Assembly: GCF_000753795.1 (NCBI RefSeq)
Contig: NZ_JPEO01000001.1
Location: forward strand, 186,001 to 250,000
DNA from: Shewanella mangrovi
GTDB taxonomy: Bacteria > Pseudomonadota > Gammaproteobacteria > Enterobacterales > Shewanellaceae
Direction: 5' to 3'
DNA: 64,000 nucleotides
Shown: positions 16,915 to 24,507 of the stretch, in pieces
Position numbering within the stretch: the stretch's first letter is position 1
Layout: the number at the start of each line of letters is the position of its first letter
Program-made: the position numbers and the translations under genes
Notes under the pieces: model-generated
The model's input: only the letters and a program-made list of their open reading frames with translations
Databases searched by the model: none
What the model was told of the DNA's origin: nothing

Positions 16915-18744
16915 ATGAAAAACAGACTAAGCAGTAAGCTTGCACTTTTGCCGCTGACACTTGCATTAGCCGCCTGTGCCTCAACGCAACAGGACGTCAG
17001 TCAGGCAACTTCACCAGCAGCACAAACAACCCCCAAGGGTAGTTTCACTAATCCACTGTTTCCAAATGGTGCCGACCCATGGTTGGAATACTGGGACGGT
17101 AACTATTACCTGACCACAACCACCTGGACTTCTGAACTGGTGATGCGTAAATCGCCAACATTGGAAGGTCTGGCCAAAGCCACCCCGGTAAACGTTTGGT
17201 CATCGACACTGCCAGAAGCCTGTTGTAACTTCTGGGCGTTTGAATTCCATCGCTTAAAAGGCCCTAACGGCTACCGCTGGTACATGATGTACACTGCTGG
17301 CCAAGATGGCACGCTGGATCATCAACATCTGAACGTGCTGGAAAGTGCGGGTGACGATCCTATGGGACCGTACGAGTACAAAGGTTCAATGATGCCGAAC
17401 ACCTGGAACATCGACGGTACTTACCTCGAAGTCCACGGCAAGCTATACCTGATCTACTCTCAGTGGCAAGGTGATGAGCAACGTAACATTATCGCTGAAA
17501 TGGAAAATCCATGGACGCTGAAAGCAGGCACTAAGCATGTGGTGTTGACCCGTCCAGTGCTCGATTGGGAAACCAGTGGTCGCAAAGTCACTGAAGGCCC
17601 AGAGATCCTGCAACACGACGGTCGTACGTTCCTGATCTACTCAGGTAGCTTCTGTGATACCCCTGACTATAAGCTGGGGCAGTATGAATTGGTCGGTAAC
17701 GATCCAATGGACATCACGTCATGGAAGAAATCACCAAAACCCGTATTTGAACGTACCGACAAAGTGTTTGGCCCCGGCCACAACGGTTTCTTCACTTCAC
17801 CAGATGGTAAAGAAAACTGGTTGGTGTACCACGGTAACGATCATGTCACCGACGGTTGCGGCGCCAGCCGTTCACTGCGTGCGCAAAAATTCACTTGGCA
17901 CGCTGATGGCACCCCTAACTTTGGTAAGCCATTGACACCGGGCGTATTGGTGCCGCCACCATCCGGTGAAGATGGCCCGCTGAAAACCGCTATCCAAGGC
18001 CAACGCTATCAGTTGCAAGACGGCAAAACTGCGCAATGTCTCGCAGCCGGTGCTGGCGTAGCAGCATGTTCAGCCAGCAACAGCGGCTTTGTGCTGGACG
18101 CAACCACCAAAGGCTTCTTCCGTATCGCTAACAGCGACGATGGTAAATTCCTTGGCGTGGCGAACGGCAAAGTGAATGAAGATGCGTGGCACAACGAAGC
18201 CTTCCAAGAGTGGCATTTAGATGTGGGCATGGGCGGTTACACCCTGATCAAACATCGTGACTCTGGTAAGTATTTGGCGCTGAGTGCTAACGGTTTGACA
18301 CTGGTGGACAAGATTGATGATGCCAGCCAATGGCAACTGAACCCAACCGGTGATGTGGCAATTGTGAGCCAACAATCCGGTAAAGTAGTGTCAAGTGTCA
18401 AAGGTAACGTTGAGCAATCAGCGTGGTCTGATAGCGCTAACCAAAAATGGCACTTCAAACCAACCGACAACGGTTTCTTCCACATCAGCAATGGCGATCA
18501 ATGTATTGAAGCCAAAGATGATGCGGTAGTACCGGGCGCTAACCTGATCACCGGTCAATGCCAAACCAAAACCTCACACTGGCGCATTACCCCAGTAGAA
18601 GGTGGCGGTGTGGAGCTGCACAACCGTTACACCAAGCAGGTGTTAGATCTGTCGAGCTGTGGTTTGGCTGACGGCACTAACTTTGCTCAAGCGCCAGCGC
18701 TGGGCACTAACTGCCAAGTGTTCCATTTGCGTGAAACTAAGTAA
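16915..18744 (+). CDS. Lipoprotein GH43 alpha-L-arabinofuranosidase-like enzyme with C-terminal ricin-type lectin region
   Basis: A 609-residue lipoprotein with lipobox LAAC (residues 18-21). The GH43 propeller covers about 40-350: FTNPLFPNGADPWLEYWDGNYYLT holds the catalytic-base Asp, TWNIDGTYLEVHGKLYLIYS an acidic site, and VTEGPEIL the likely general acid Glu. GPGHNGFFTSPDG is the usual late-propeller motif. About 355-609 is a beta-trefoil-like region with repeated QW/HW turns (QEWHLD, SQWQLN, QKWHFK, HFHLRE-like end) suited to sugar binding. It is closest in style to exo-acting arabinofuranosidases, but subfamily is uncertain. ATG 16915 is chosen; the frame also allows TTG 16909. It is the last gene of the epimerase-GH97-GH43 operon. 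Confidence 0.85.
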   Translation: MKNRLSSKLALLPLTLALAACASTQQDVSQATSPAAQTTPKGSFTNPLFPNGADPWLEYWDGNYYLTTTTWTSELVMRKSPTLEGLAKATPVNVWSSTLPEACCNFWAFEFHRLKGPNGYRWYMMYTAGQDGTLDHQHLNVLESAGDDPMGPYEYKGSMMPNTWNIDGTYLEVHGKLYLIYSQWQGDEQRNIIAEMENPWTLKAGTKHVVLTRPVLDWETSGRKVTEGPEILQHDGRTFLIYSGSFCDTPDYKLGQYELVGNDPMDITSWKKSPKPVFERTDKVFGPGHNGFFTSPDGKENWLVYHGNDHVTDGCGASRSLRAQKFTWHADGTPNFGKPLTPGVLVPPPSGEDGPLKTAIQGQRYQLQDGKTAQCLAAGAGVAACSASNSGFVLDATTKGFFRIANSDDGKFLGVANGKVNEDAWHNEAFQEWHLDVGMGGYTLIKHRDSGKYLALSANGLTLVDKIDDASQWQLNPTGDVAIVSQQSGKVVSSVKGNVEQSAWSDSANQKWHFKPTDNGFFHISNGDQCIEAKDDAVVPGANLITGQCQTKTSHWRITPVEGGGVELHNRYTKQVLDLSSCGLADGTNFAQAPALGTNCQVFHLRETK

Positions 18745-18774
18745 TCGCGCTTTGATTTGATGGTTGGTTAAGAC

Positions 18775-19710
18775 TTAAGGCTCTGCGGTTGCAGGGCCTT
18801 TTTGTTGGCCGCGGTTGGGCAGCAAAACTAACAGCAGACAAAGCATGATTAAGCTGATGCCGAGCCAACCCACAGAAGTAAGTTGTTCATTGAGCAGCAG
18901 CGCCGCGAGTAAAGCGGCCACCACCGGCTCGAGTAAACTTATGGTTGTCGCGGTGGAACTGGCGACATGAGCTAAACCATAGCCGTAGCAGAGATAACCG
19001 ATAAACATCGGCACCAGCGCCATATAGAGGCCGACACTAAAATTCTGCGCCGAATCGAGAAATGGCGCACCAGTCAATAACAATACCGGCATCAGCAGCA
19101 GACCGCCGCAACCAAATATCGCCCCCATTGCTGTCTTTTGCGGTACAGCCGTTAACATCATCCGTCTCGCTGCCCATGAATAGAGCGCATAGGTTGCGCC
19201 TGCCAACAAGCCCAACATAATGCCGCCAACACTCGCGCTTGCTGCAACAGTGGCGCTATTGGGCGCCGCGGCCAAGAGTCCAATGCCAACAATGCCGCAG
19301 CAAGCCGCAGTTAGCCATTGCAGCGACAGTGGCCGCTTATCGGCCAGCCGTTCAATCAAGGCGGCAAACAGTGGTGCCGAGCCAATAGACACCACGGTGC
19401 CAATGGTGACGCCAGCCAAGCGCATAGCAGCGTAAAACGCCAACGGATAAAGCGCCACGCTGATGCCGCCCAGCAGCAATAGCCGCCACTGGCGCATTAT
19501 TTGATGTTGATAATGTCTGATGCTATTGAGCACGAGTAAGGCTTGCAGAATGCCACCTAAGCCCATTGCGGCCGCACCGATAGCAATCGCGGGCACACTC
19601 GGTGCGAAGCTGGCGCTGACGCCCGTTGTGCCCCATAGCAGTGAGGCAATAACGACGCCTGCGGCGCCTTTGAGTTCGGGGTTGTTGGTAGGCTTTGGGA
19701 TAGCGGTCAT
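18775..19710 (-). CDS. EamA/DMT-superfamily metabolite exporter
   Basis: A 311-residue inner-membrane protein with about ten hydrophobic helices in two similar halves (two EamA domains, roughly residues 17-145 and 160-295). The first half has the typical LLWGTTGVSA start and GGISVALYPLAFYAAMRLAG loop, and the second LLEPVVAALLAALLLNEQLT, a standard EamA end motif. These proteins export amino acids or other metabolites; the substrate cannot be predicted. It is divergent from the MerR-type gene, whose start is 197 bp away, so MerR control is possible. There is no visible link with arabinose. Confidence 0.88.
   Translation of the reverse strand: MTAIPKPTNNPELKGAAGVVIASLLWGTTGVSASFAPSVPAIAIGAAAMGLGGILQALLVLNSIRHYQHQIMRQWRLLLLGGISVALYPLAFYAAMRLAGVTIGTVVSIGSAPLFAALIERLADKRPLSLQWLTAACCGIVGIGLLAAAPNSATVAASASVGGIMLGLLAGATYALYSWAARRMMLTAVPQKTAMGAIFGCGGLLLMPVLLLTGAPFLDSAQNFSVGLYMALVPMFIGYLCYGYGLAHVASSTATTISLLEPVVAALLAALLLNEQLTSVGWLGISLIMLCLLLVLLPNRGQQKGPATAEP
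18777..18803 (+). terminator. Terminator after the GH43-lectin gene
   Basis: AAGGCTCTGC (18777-18786) pairs with GCAGGGCCTT (18791-18800) with one internal non-Watson-Crick pair, GGTT loop and T5. It overlaps the stop codon of the convergent EamA gene. Confidence 0.7.
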
Positions 19711-19907
19711 ACGGCTCGATGAGTGTTAACAATGAATAGCCAGTGGCTAGTGTTTGCAGCCAGTCTAACCAGTGGTGAAATATCAGACAATGATGAATTT
19801 CGTGGTACGTCTTCAACACTATTGATGTTGCGGCACAAAGCGTTGTATTGCACGGGCCTAGCGATTACATTGACGGCACAGTGGATTGAAAGTGCAGGGA
19901 GAGCCGA

Positions 19908-20228
19908 ATGTATATTGGTGAAATGTCACGTCGAAGCGGAGCATCGGCGAAGGCGATTCGACTCTACGAGTCATTAGGCTTATTGCGCAATATTACGCGG
20001 CGCGGCAACTATCGCGTTTATGAGCAGGCCGACGTGGAATTTGTGCTGTTAATTAAGCAGGCACAAACCTTGGGTATCAGCCTCGCTGAGCTGCAGCGTT
20101 TAGTGGCCGGGCGTAATCTGCTTGATTGGTCAGCGGTGCACACGTTACTCGATGAAAAGTCACAGCGTATCGATGCCGCCATTGCCGCACTGCAGCAACA
20201 GCAAGCGAATATCGCCAGTTGCCGCTAA
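19908..20228 (+). CDS. MerR-family transcriptional regulator (short)
   Basis: A 106-residue DNA-binding protein. The MerR winged helix-turn-helix is residues 1-68: MYIGEMSRRSGASAKAIRLYE, then GLLRNITRRGNYRVYEQADV. A short dimerisation helix follows (IDAAIAALQQQQANIASC). There is little room for an effector domain, though a Cys near the C-terminus could sense redox or thiol-reactive compounds. It lies 82 nt upstream of the flavodoxin-fold reductase and is a plausible regulator of that gene and of the divergent exporter. Confidence 0.85.
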   Translation: MYIGEMSRRSGASAKAIRLYESLGLLRNITRRGNYRVYEQADVEFVLLIKQAQTLGISLAELQRLVAGRNLLDWSAVHTLLDEKSQRIDAAIAALQQQQANIASCR

Positions 20229-20310
20229 ACGTTACAAGACTGTACCGCAGACTATTGACTCTTCCCTATAGGGCAAGGCGTACGCTGAGCTTTTTAGGGA
20301 GAGCGATATA

Positions 20311-20883
20311 GTGAAAAAGGTATTGGTAATTAACGGTAACCCCAAACAGCAAAGTTACTGCGCCGAATTGGCAAAACGCTATGTGGATGCCAGCAGTGAC
20401 GTGCACCAAGTGCAGTTAATTTCTTTGAGTCGTCTGCAATTTGAAGCGGATCTTTCCGATGGTTATGACCAGCCACAAGCACTGGAATCACCATTAATTG
20501 ATGTTCAGCAAGCCCTGCTTTGGGCAGAACATGTGGTGATTGTACTGCCGGTATGGTGGGGCGGTATGCCCGCCAAATTAAAAGGGTTAATTGACCGTAC
20601 TTTCTTACCTGGGTTTGCGTTTAAGTATCGCGAAAATCACCCCATTCCTGAGAAGTTACTTCAAGGGCGAACCGCCGATATTATTCTCACCATGGACACG
20701 CCACCGTTCTATTACCGCTGGTTTCAGGGAAATCCGGTATTCAAACAGTTGAAGTACACTATTTTGAAATTCAGCGGTTTTAGTCGCGTTTCCGCCACCT
20801 ATATCGGCCCGGTGCGCGGCGCAACGGATAAGCAAAAAGCCAAATGGGTTGAGCAAGTAGGGCGGTTGGCAAAGAGGCGTTAG
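20311..20883 (+). CDS. Flavodoxin-fold NAD(P)H:quinone oxidoreductase
   Basis: A 190-residue member of the NQO1/MdaB/KefF flavodoxin-like family, reducing quinones or electrophiles with FMN or FAD. The N-terminus KKVLVINGNPKQQSYCAELA forms the flavin phosphate-binding loop, and VIVLPVWWGGMPAKLKGLIDR (about residues 72-92) is the family signature. GTG start with AGGGA about 10 nt upstream. It follows the MerR gene, a pairing common for electrophile-inducible reductases. The end of the gene is followed by the hairpin-array repeats. Confidence 0.87.
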   Translation: MKKVLVINGNPKQQSYCAELAKRYVDASSDVHQVQLISLSRLQFEADLSDGYDQPQALESPLIDVQQALLWAEHVVIVLPVWWGGMPAKLKGLIDRTFLPGFAFKYRENHPIPEKLLQGRTADIILTMDTPPFYYRWFQGNPVFKQLKYTILKFSGFSRVSATYIGPVRGATDKQKAKWVEQVGRLAKRR

Positions 20884-20934
20884 TTGCGGAAAATTACGCT
20901 TTCCGCTAAATCTCCTGTCGTGGGATTTGATTTT

Positions 20935-21322
20935 ATGGCTTGCAGCCTTTGTAACCTGCGGTTGCCCAAAGATTGATGGCTTCGCCATACCAAGCTGCGC
21001 TTGGCAAGATTATCGCTGCGCGATTGCAACCTGCGGTTGCCAATGCTTGATGGCTAGCGCCATACAAAGCTGCGCTTTGGAAAGTCGTGGAACTACTCGT
21101 TCCACACCAGAGGATAAGGGGGCTAAACGGCTTCGCCCCCTTATCAATCCCCCTGCCGCCCAACGTCGCGAACCGCTCCGGTGCTTCTGGTTTGCCATTT
21201 TCGCAAATCGCTCTGATTCGTCATCCATGACTCACCATCGCTTCTTGGTATCCATACCTCGATTGCTCGATGTCTGCCCAACGCACCTACGCCGCGCCGA
21301 AGGGGAATCATGTTGCTTGAAA
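20935..21322 (+). repeat. Hairpin-array repeat, copy 1
   Basis: This 388-bp sequence is a string of short inverted repeats with small loops: for example CCAAGC-TGC-GCTTGG at 20990-21004 and GTGGAAC-TACTC-GTTCCAC at 21087-21105, and similar ATCGCTGCGCGAT and GCAACCTGCGGTTGC units. It begins ATGGCTTGCAGCC and ends TTGCTTGAAA, as copy 3 does. The right part is shared by all three copies (GCCCAACGC, CGCCGCGCCGAAGGGG). Open frames across it are by-products of low stop-codon content. I do not recognise it as a named element. Confidence 0.8.
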
Positions 21323-21397
21323 GTTGGTACTTTCATTCGTGTTGAAAAGTTGCTTGTTAGCGCATCGCTATAAATCGCCTGCAGCAGGCTTTGAGTT

Positions 21398-21709
21398 TAT
21401 GGCTTGCAATCATACCAAGCTGCGCTTGGCGAGATTATCACTGCGTGATTGCAAACTACGTTTGCGAAAGTCGTGGAACTACTCGTTCCACACCAGAGCC
21501 AAGGGGCGATGCTCGTCCCTCGCCCCTTGGAACCCCGACGACGCCCCGCGGCGCGAAACGCTCCGGCGCTTCTGGTTTGCCATCTGCGCAAATCGCCGCC
21601 AACTCGGAATCCATTCCTCGGCGCGGCTTTAAGGCATCCATGCCTTAATTGCTTGATGCCTGCCCAACGCTCCTCCGCCGCGCCGAAGGGGGATCAGCGT
21701 TGCCTGAAA
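21398..21709 (+). repeat. Hairpin-array repeat, copy 2
   Basis: A second copy in the same orientation, 312 bp. It is shorter because the 5' part has fewer hairpin units. It shares CCAAGCTGCGCTTGG, the GTGGAAC/GTTCCAC hairpin, the CCAAGGGGCGATGCTCGTCC block and the GCCGCGCCGAAGGGG end with the other copies. It is closer to copy 3 than to copy 1 in the central block. Confidence 0.8.
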
Positions 21710-21958
21710 TGCCGCATGTGAGCGCTGACCCGCTTGTGCCTGATTCGCTCAATGTCGCTTTTTATGCGGTTGTGCAGTTAGGGTGCAGTTTTATATACAG
21801 TTATTGAGATCAACATTTGTTGATTTTTCTATTGTGCCCAGTGGTATATGCGCATAAGTTGAGCGGTGAGTACGAGTGAAATGCGATTCCTTGTCGTGAC
21901 TAATTCCGACAGCATGTCGGTTAGCATTATTATTACGGTAACTCCCAAAGGAGTGGGC

Positions 21959-22849
21959 ATGAATAAGTTAGATAAGGTTTATTTCAAAAGTAGAGCAGTA
22001 GGGAAACTGTCATCACAGAGTTTAAATGAGCTCAAATCCTCTCTTCGTGATATCGAAAATGGGCGACGCAAGCTTGAAAAGGATATAGGTTTTGCGGAAA
22101 AGCAGCTAAAACAGGTGACGTCAGATCTTGCTTGGATTAACTGGTTTCCTTTAAAACTAGTTTTTAAAAACAAGATCAAGATAAAAAAAGATACCATTAC
22201 AAAAATTAGTGAAAGCTTGGAAAAGCTCGCTCACGATTATGAGAGGCATAAACTTGGACTTGATATCTCACTCTCTGAACAGCTCGAAGCAGCTTTTGGA
22301 ACTTTAGATGACAGGTTCTCAGATGTCCTTGATACACAAAAAATGTGGGATATTACAACATCACAATCAATTGATCGTGTTGCAGAAAGAACCACTGCGA
22401 ACAATGTGATTGAACGTAAAGCGGTGAGTTTCAAAAGATTAAATAACAGCAAAATACAGTGTGATTACAAGGCGATTTACTTTGAAAATGCAAATGGCGG
22501 GGATTTGCAATTGTTCCCACAGTTTCTTTTTATTGAAAAAGATGATGACTTTGCGCTGATAGACTTACTTGATGTTGAGATTGATTTTAACCTAACTAAT
22601 TTTATAGAAACTGAAAGAGTACCAAGTGATTCTGAAGTTATTGATCACACATGGGCAAAATCTAATAAGGATGGCAGTAGGGACAAACGCTTTGCTGACA
22701 ACTATCAAATCCCGGTTGTCCAATATGGAGAGCTTCATCTAAGTTCAAAGTCAGGACTAAATGAAGTTTATATGCTTAGCAATCCAGAATCGGCGTTCGG
22801 TTTCAAAAAAATGTTTGATGAATACAAAGCGGTTTTGGCAAGTTCATGA
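21959..22849 (+). CDS. Hypothetical protein of unknown function between inverted repeats
   Basis: A 296-residue protein that I do not recognise. Residues about 10-50 form a charged helix (LKSSLRDIENGRRKLEKDIG), about 55-67 a short hydrophobic patch (LAWINWFPLKLVF), and about 70-110 a second helix. The C-terminal half is acidic and beta-rich, ending with RFADNYQIPVVQYGELHLSS and a Phe/Lys-rich tail. There is no signal peptide or catalytic motif. AAAGGAG (21947-21953) selects ATG 21959; the open frame extends to GTG 21866. Base composition is clearly more AT-rich than its neighbours. It lies between copies 2 and 3 of the hairpin-array repeat, which point at each other, suggesting acquisition as a cassette. 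Confidence 0.7.
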   Translation: MNKLDKVYFKSRAVGKLSSQSLNELKSSLRDIENGRRKLEKDIGFAEKQLKQVTSDLAWINWFPLKLVFKNKIKIKKDTITKISESLEKLAHDYERHKLGLDISLSEQLEAAFGTLDDRFSDVLDTQKMWDITTSQSIDRVAERTTANNVIERKAVSFKRLNNSKIQCDYKAIYFENANGGDLQLFPQFLFIEKDDDFALIDLLDVEIDFNLTNFIETERVPSDSEVIDHTWAKSNKDGSRDKRFADNYQIPVVQYGELHLSSKSGLNEVYMLSNPESAFGFKKMFDEYKAVLASS

Positions 22850-22957
22850 TGCTAACAAAGCAATCAAGTGCGAACTAAAAAAGCTTGGCTTAGTTTGTAT
22901 CTCGTTAATTATTGCCAAGCCCTTTTAGCCGCTTATTACGGCGTTAATATACGGAAG

Positions 22958-23306
22958 TTTCAAGCAACTCCGATAACCCCTCGGCGCGGCGAAGGTGCGT
23001 TGGGCAGCCATTGAGCAATTGAGGCATGGATGCCTCAAAGCGGCGCCGAGCGATGGAACGCGAGTTGGCCGCGATTTGCGAAAATGGCAAACCAGAAGCG
23101 CCGTAGCGTTTCGCGACGTGGGGCGTCGTCGGGGTTCCAAGGGGCGAGGGACGAGCATCGCCCCTTGGCTCTGGTGTGGAGCGAGCAGCTCCACGACTTT
23201 GGCAACTGCAGGTTGCAATCACGCAGTGATAATCTTGCCAAGCGCAGCTTGGAATGGCGAAGCCATCAATCTTTCGCAACCGCAGGTTGCAATGGCTGCA
23301 AGCCAT
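22958..23306 (-). repeat. Hairpin-array repeat, copy 3 (inverted)
   Basis: A 349-bp copy on the opposite strand. Read on the minus strand it begins ATGGCTTGCAGCC and ends TTGCTTGAAA, as copy 1 does. Its central block is nearly that of copy 2, including the GAGCCAAGGGGCGATG segment. With copy 2 it makes a pair of inverted repeats around the unknown gene at 21959-22849. Another small hairpin (TATCGCTGCGCGATA, about 23313-23327) lies just outside. Confidence 0.8.
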
Positions 23307-23355
23307 TCAGGCTATCGCGCAGCGATATGAAAAAAGCAGCCCCATTTGTGCTGCA

Positions 23356-23574
23356 CTACAAATCTTTCATCTTACGTTTGATATCAAAATCCTCATCAAT
23401 AACGATATTCTCAAGGTTTTGCAGACGCTGTTTAATATCTTCCAGCTCTTGCTGTAAACGCTGATTCTGCTCGGCATTTTCGGTGGCGAAGGCTTTCTGT
23501 TGTGCATAACCATCGATGAATTTAAAGATGATAAGACCGACGATGATGAGGACAATGACTTCGACTAATACCAT
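23356..23574 (-). CDS. Small membrane-anchored coiled-coil protein
   Basis: A 72-residue protein with one N-terminal hydrophobic helix (residues 2-18, VLVEVIVLIIVGLIIFK) followed by a leucine-zipper-like coiled coil (about 34-58, with NQRLQQELEDIKQRLQNLEN). This is the architecture of PspB-like envelope proteins, but it lacks a recognisable PspB signature, so no name is given. The frame is long for such a small protein and the heptad pattern is good, which supports a real gene. It stops 50 bp from repeat copy 3. Confidence 0.62.
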   Translation of the reverse strand: MVLVEVIVLIIVGLIIFKFIDGYAQQKAFATENAEQNQRLQQELEDIKQRLQNLENIVIDEDFDIKRKMKDL

Positions 23575-23835
23575 GATGTGTACCTATTGGGCGCAGAGCT
23601 GAGTCTCTGTAATCAGTGTAGTCCTGATGTTGCTGAATAAAAGCACAGTGGAGTCGTGCGGTGAGGAGCCAATGCCGTTAACGCAATAGGGTAGTGGCAA
23701 GCATGGCGGCTATTGCGATCAAATAGAGCGCACAGACTTGTGCTATTAGCCTCAATTTTGGTGCTAAAAAGACGTTACATTAAATACTTGTTATCAATCA
23801 GTTAAATTTTGATGTTATCCATAAGGAAATCGATA

Positions 23836-24294
23836 ATGGTATTGCGTAAAGGATTGCTGGTGTCTTTATTCAGCTTGGTGTGGCTCGGCGGATGTGGTGG
23901 TTCTGACGCTGATCCGCAGCAGGGGGAATTTGCATGTGCCCTCTATTGGACACCGACATTTAATGTGTTTGTGCATGATTCGCTTGATGAAAACATGTTG
24001 CTGTCAAATGCCACAGTGCTGTTGCAGATAGCGGGAAATGAGCAAGACGAAGCGGTCTACGGTGACTATATTGAAGCGGACGACAATGATGACAGCACCG
24101 CCACTGGTGCCTATTTTGCTTCAGCGTCAGTATACGGCAACCCGCTGAAGGTGGCGCTTGAGGTAACCGCTGAGGGCTATAACAGCGCGGTAGTTAAAGA
24201 TCTCTCTTATGACATTGTGGGCGGCTCTTGTGCGCTGGCAAACAACTTTCAAATTGATGTGCATTTATGCCCGTTGAATACCAACTGTTTGTAA
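23836..24294 (+). CDS. Small predicted lipoprotein, unknown function
   Basis: A 152-residue protein with a signal peptide and lipobox LGGC (residues 17-20), then GSDADPQQGEF as a short linker. The mature part looks like a small beta-sandwich (VFVHDSLDENMLLSNATVLLQI, then LEVTAEGYNSAVVKDLS), similar in style to carboxypeptidase-regulatory or Ig-like folds. There are four Cys after the lipid Cys (FACALYW, GGSCAL, HLCPLNTNCL), which suggests disulphides. AAGGA at 23823-23827 selects ATG 23836. No function is known. Confidence 0.7.
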   Translation: MVLRKGLLVSLFSLVWLGGCGGSDADPQQGEFACALYWTPTFNVFVHDSLDENMLLSNATVLLQIAGNEQDEAVYGDYIEADDNDDSTATGAYFASASVYGNPLKVALEVTAEGYNSAVVKDLSYDIVGGSCALANNFQIDVHLCPLNTNCL

Positions 24295-24450
24295 TGCTGT
24301 TTAGCCATTGCTTGCGGGCGAGGTAAGCAGGCTGCTCACTGGCGTTGCGGTGTTTTAGGGGGGAGTAATTGTCGTCTCGCGGCATCACGCCAGCTTCGCC
24401 GTATCTATGAGCCCGCGGGTCTGCCATTAGGACAGCAACATCATTTAGCC

Positions 24451-24478
24451 AAAAAAATGGGGAATCAAACGATTCCCC
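24451..24478 (-). terminator. Terminator of the GH43-GH51 operon
   Basis: On the minus strand, GGGGAATC, a GTTT loop and GATTCCCC are followed by ATTTTTTT. The stem lies 30 nt downstream of the GH51 stop. Confidence 0.92.
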
Positions 24479-24507
24479 GACCCTTTCGGCAATGCGGACA
24501 CTAAGTT

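Noticed and set aside
20927..21709. Several frames of 70-148 codons through the hairpin-array repeats (also 22925-23464)
   Set aside because: They exist in many frames and both strands at once, follow the repeat rather than a gene, and have no signal or ribosome site in common. They come from low stop-codon content.
20935..23306. CRISPR array
   Set aside because: The repeats are hairpins of different sequences with no constant spacer length and no cas genes nearby.
18775..24294. Prophage or genomic island with integrase
   Set aside because: No integrase, transposase, tRNA or attachment-like duplication was found. Only the repeats and composition hint at transfer.
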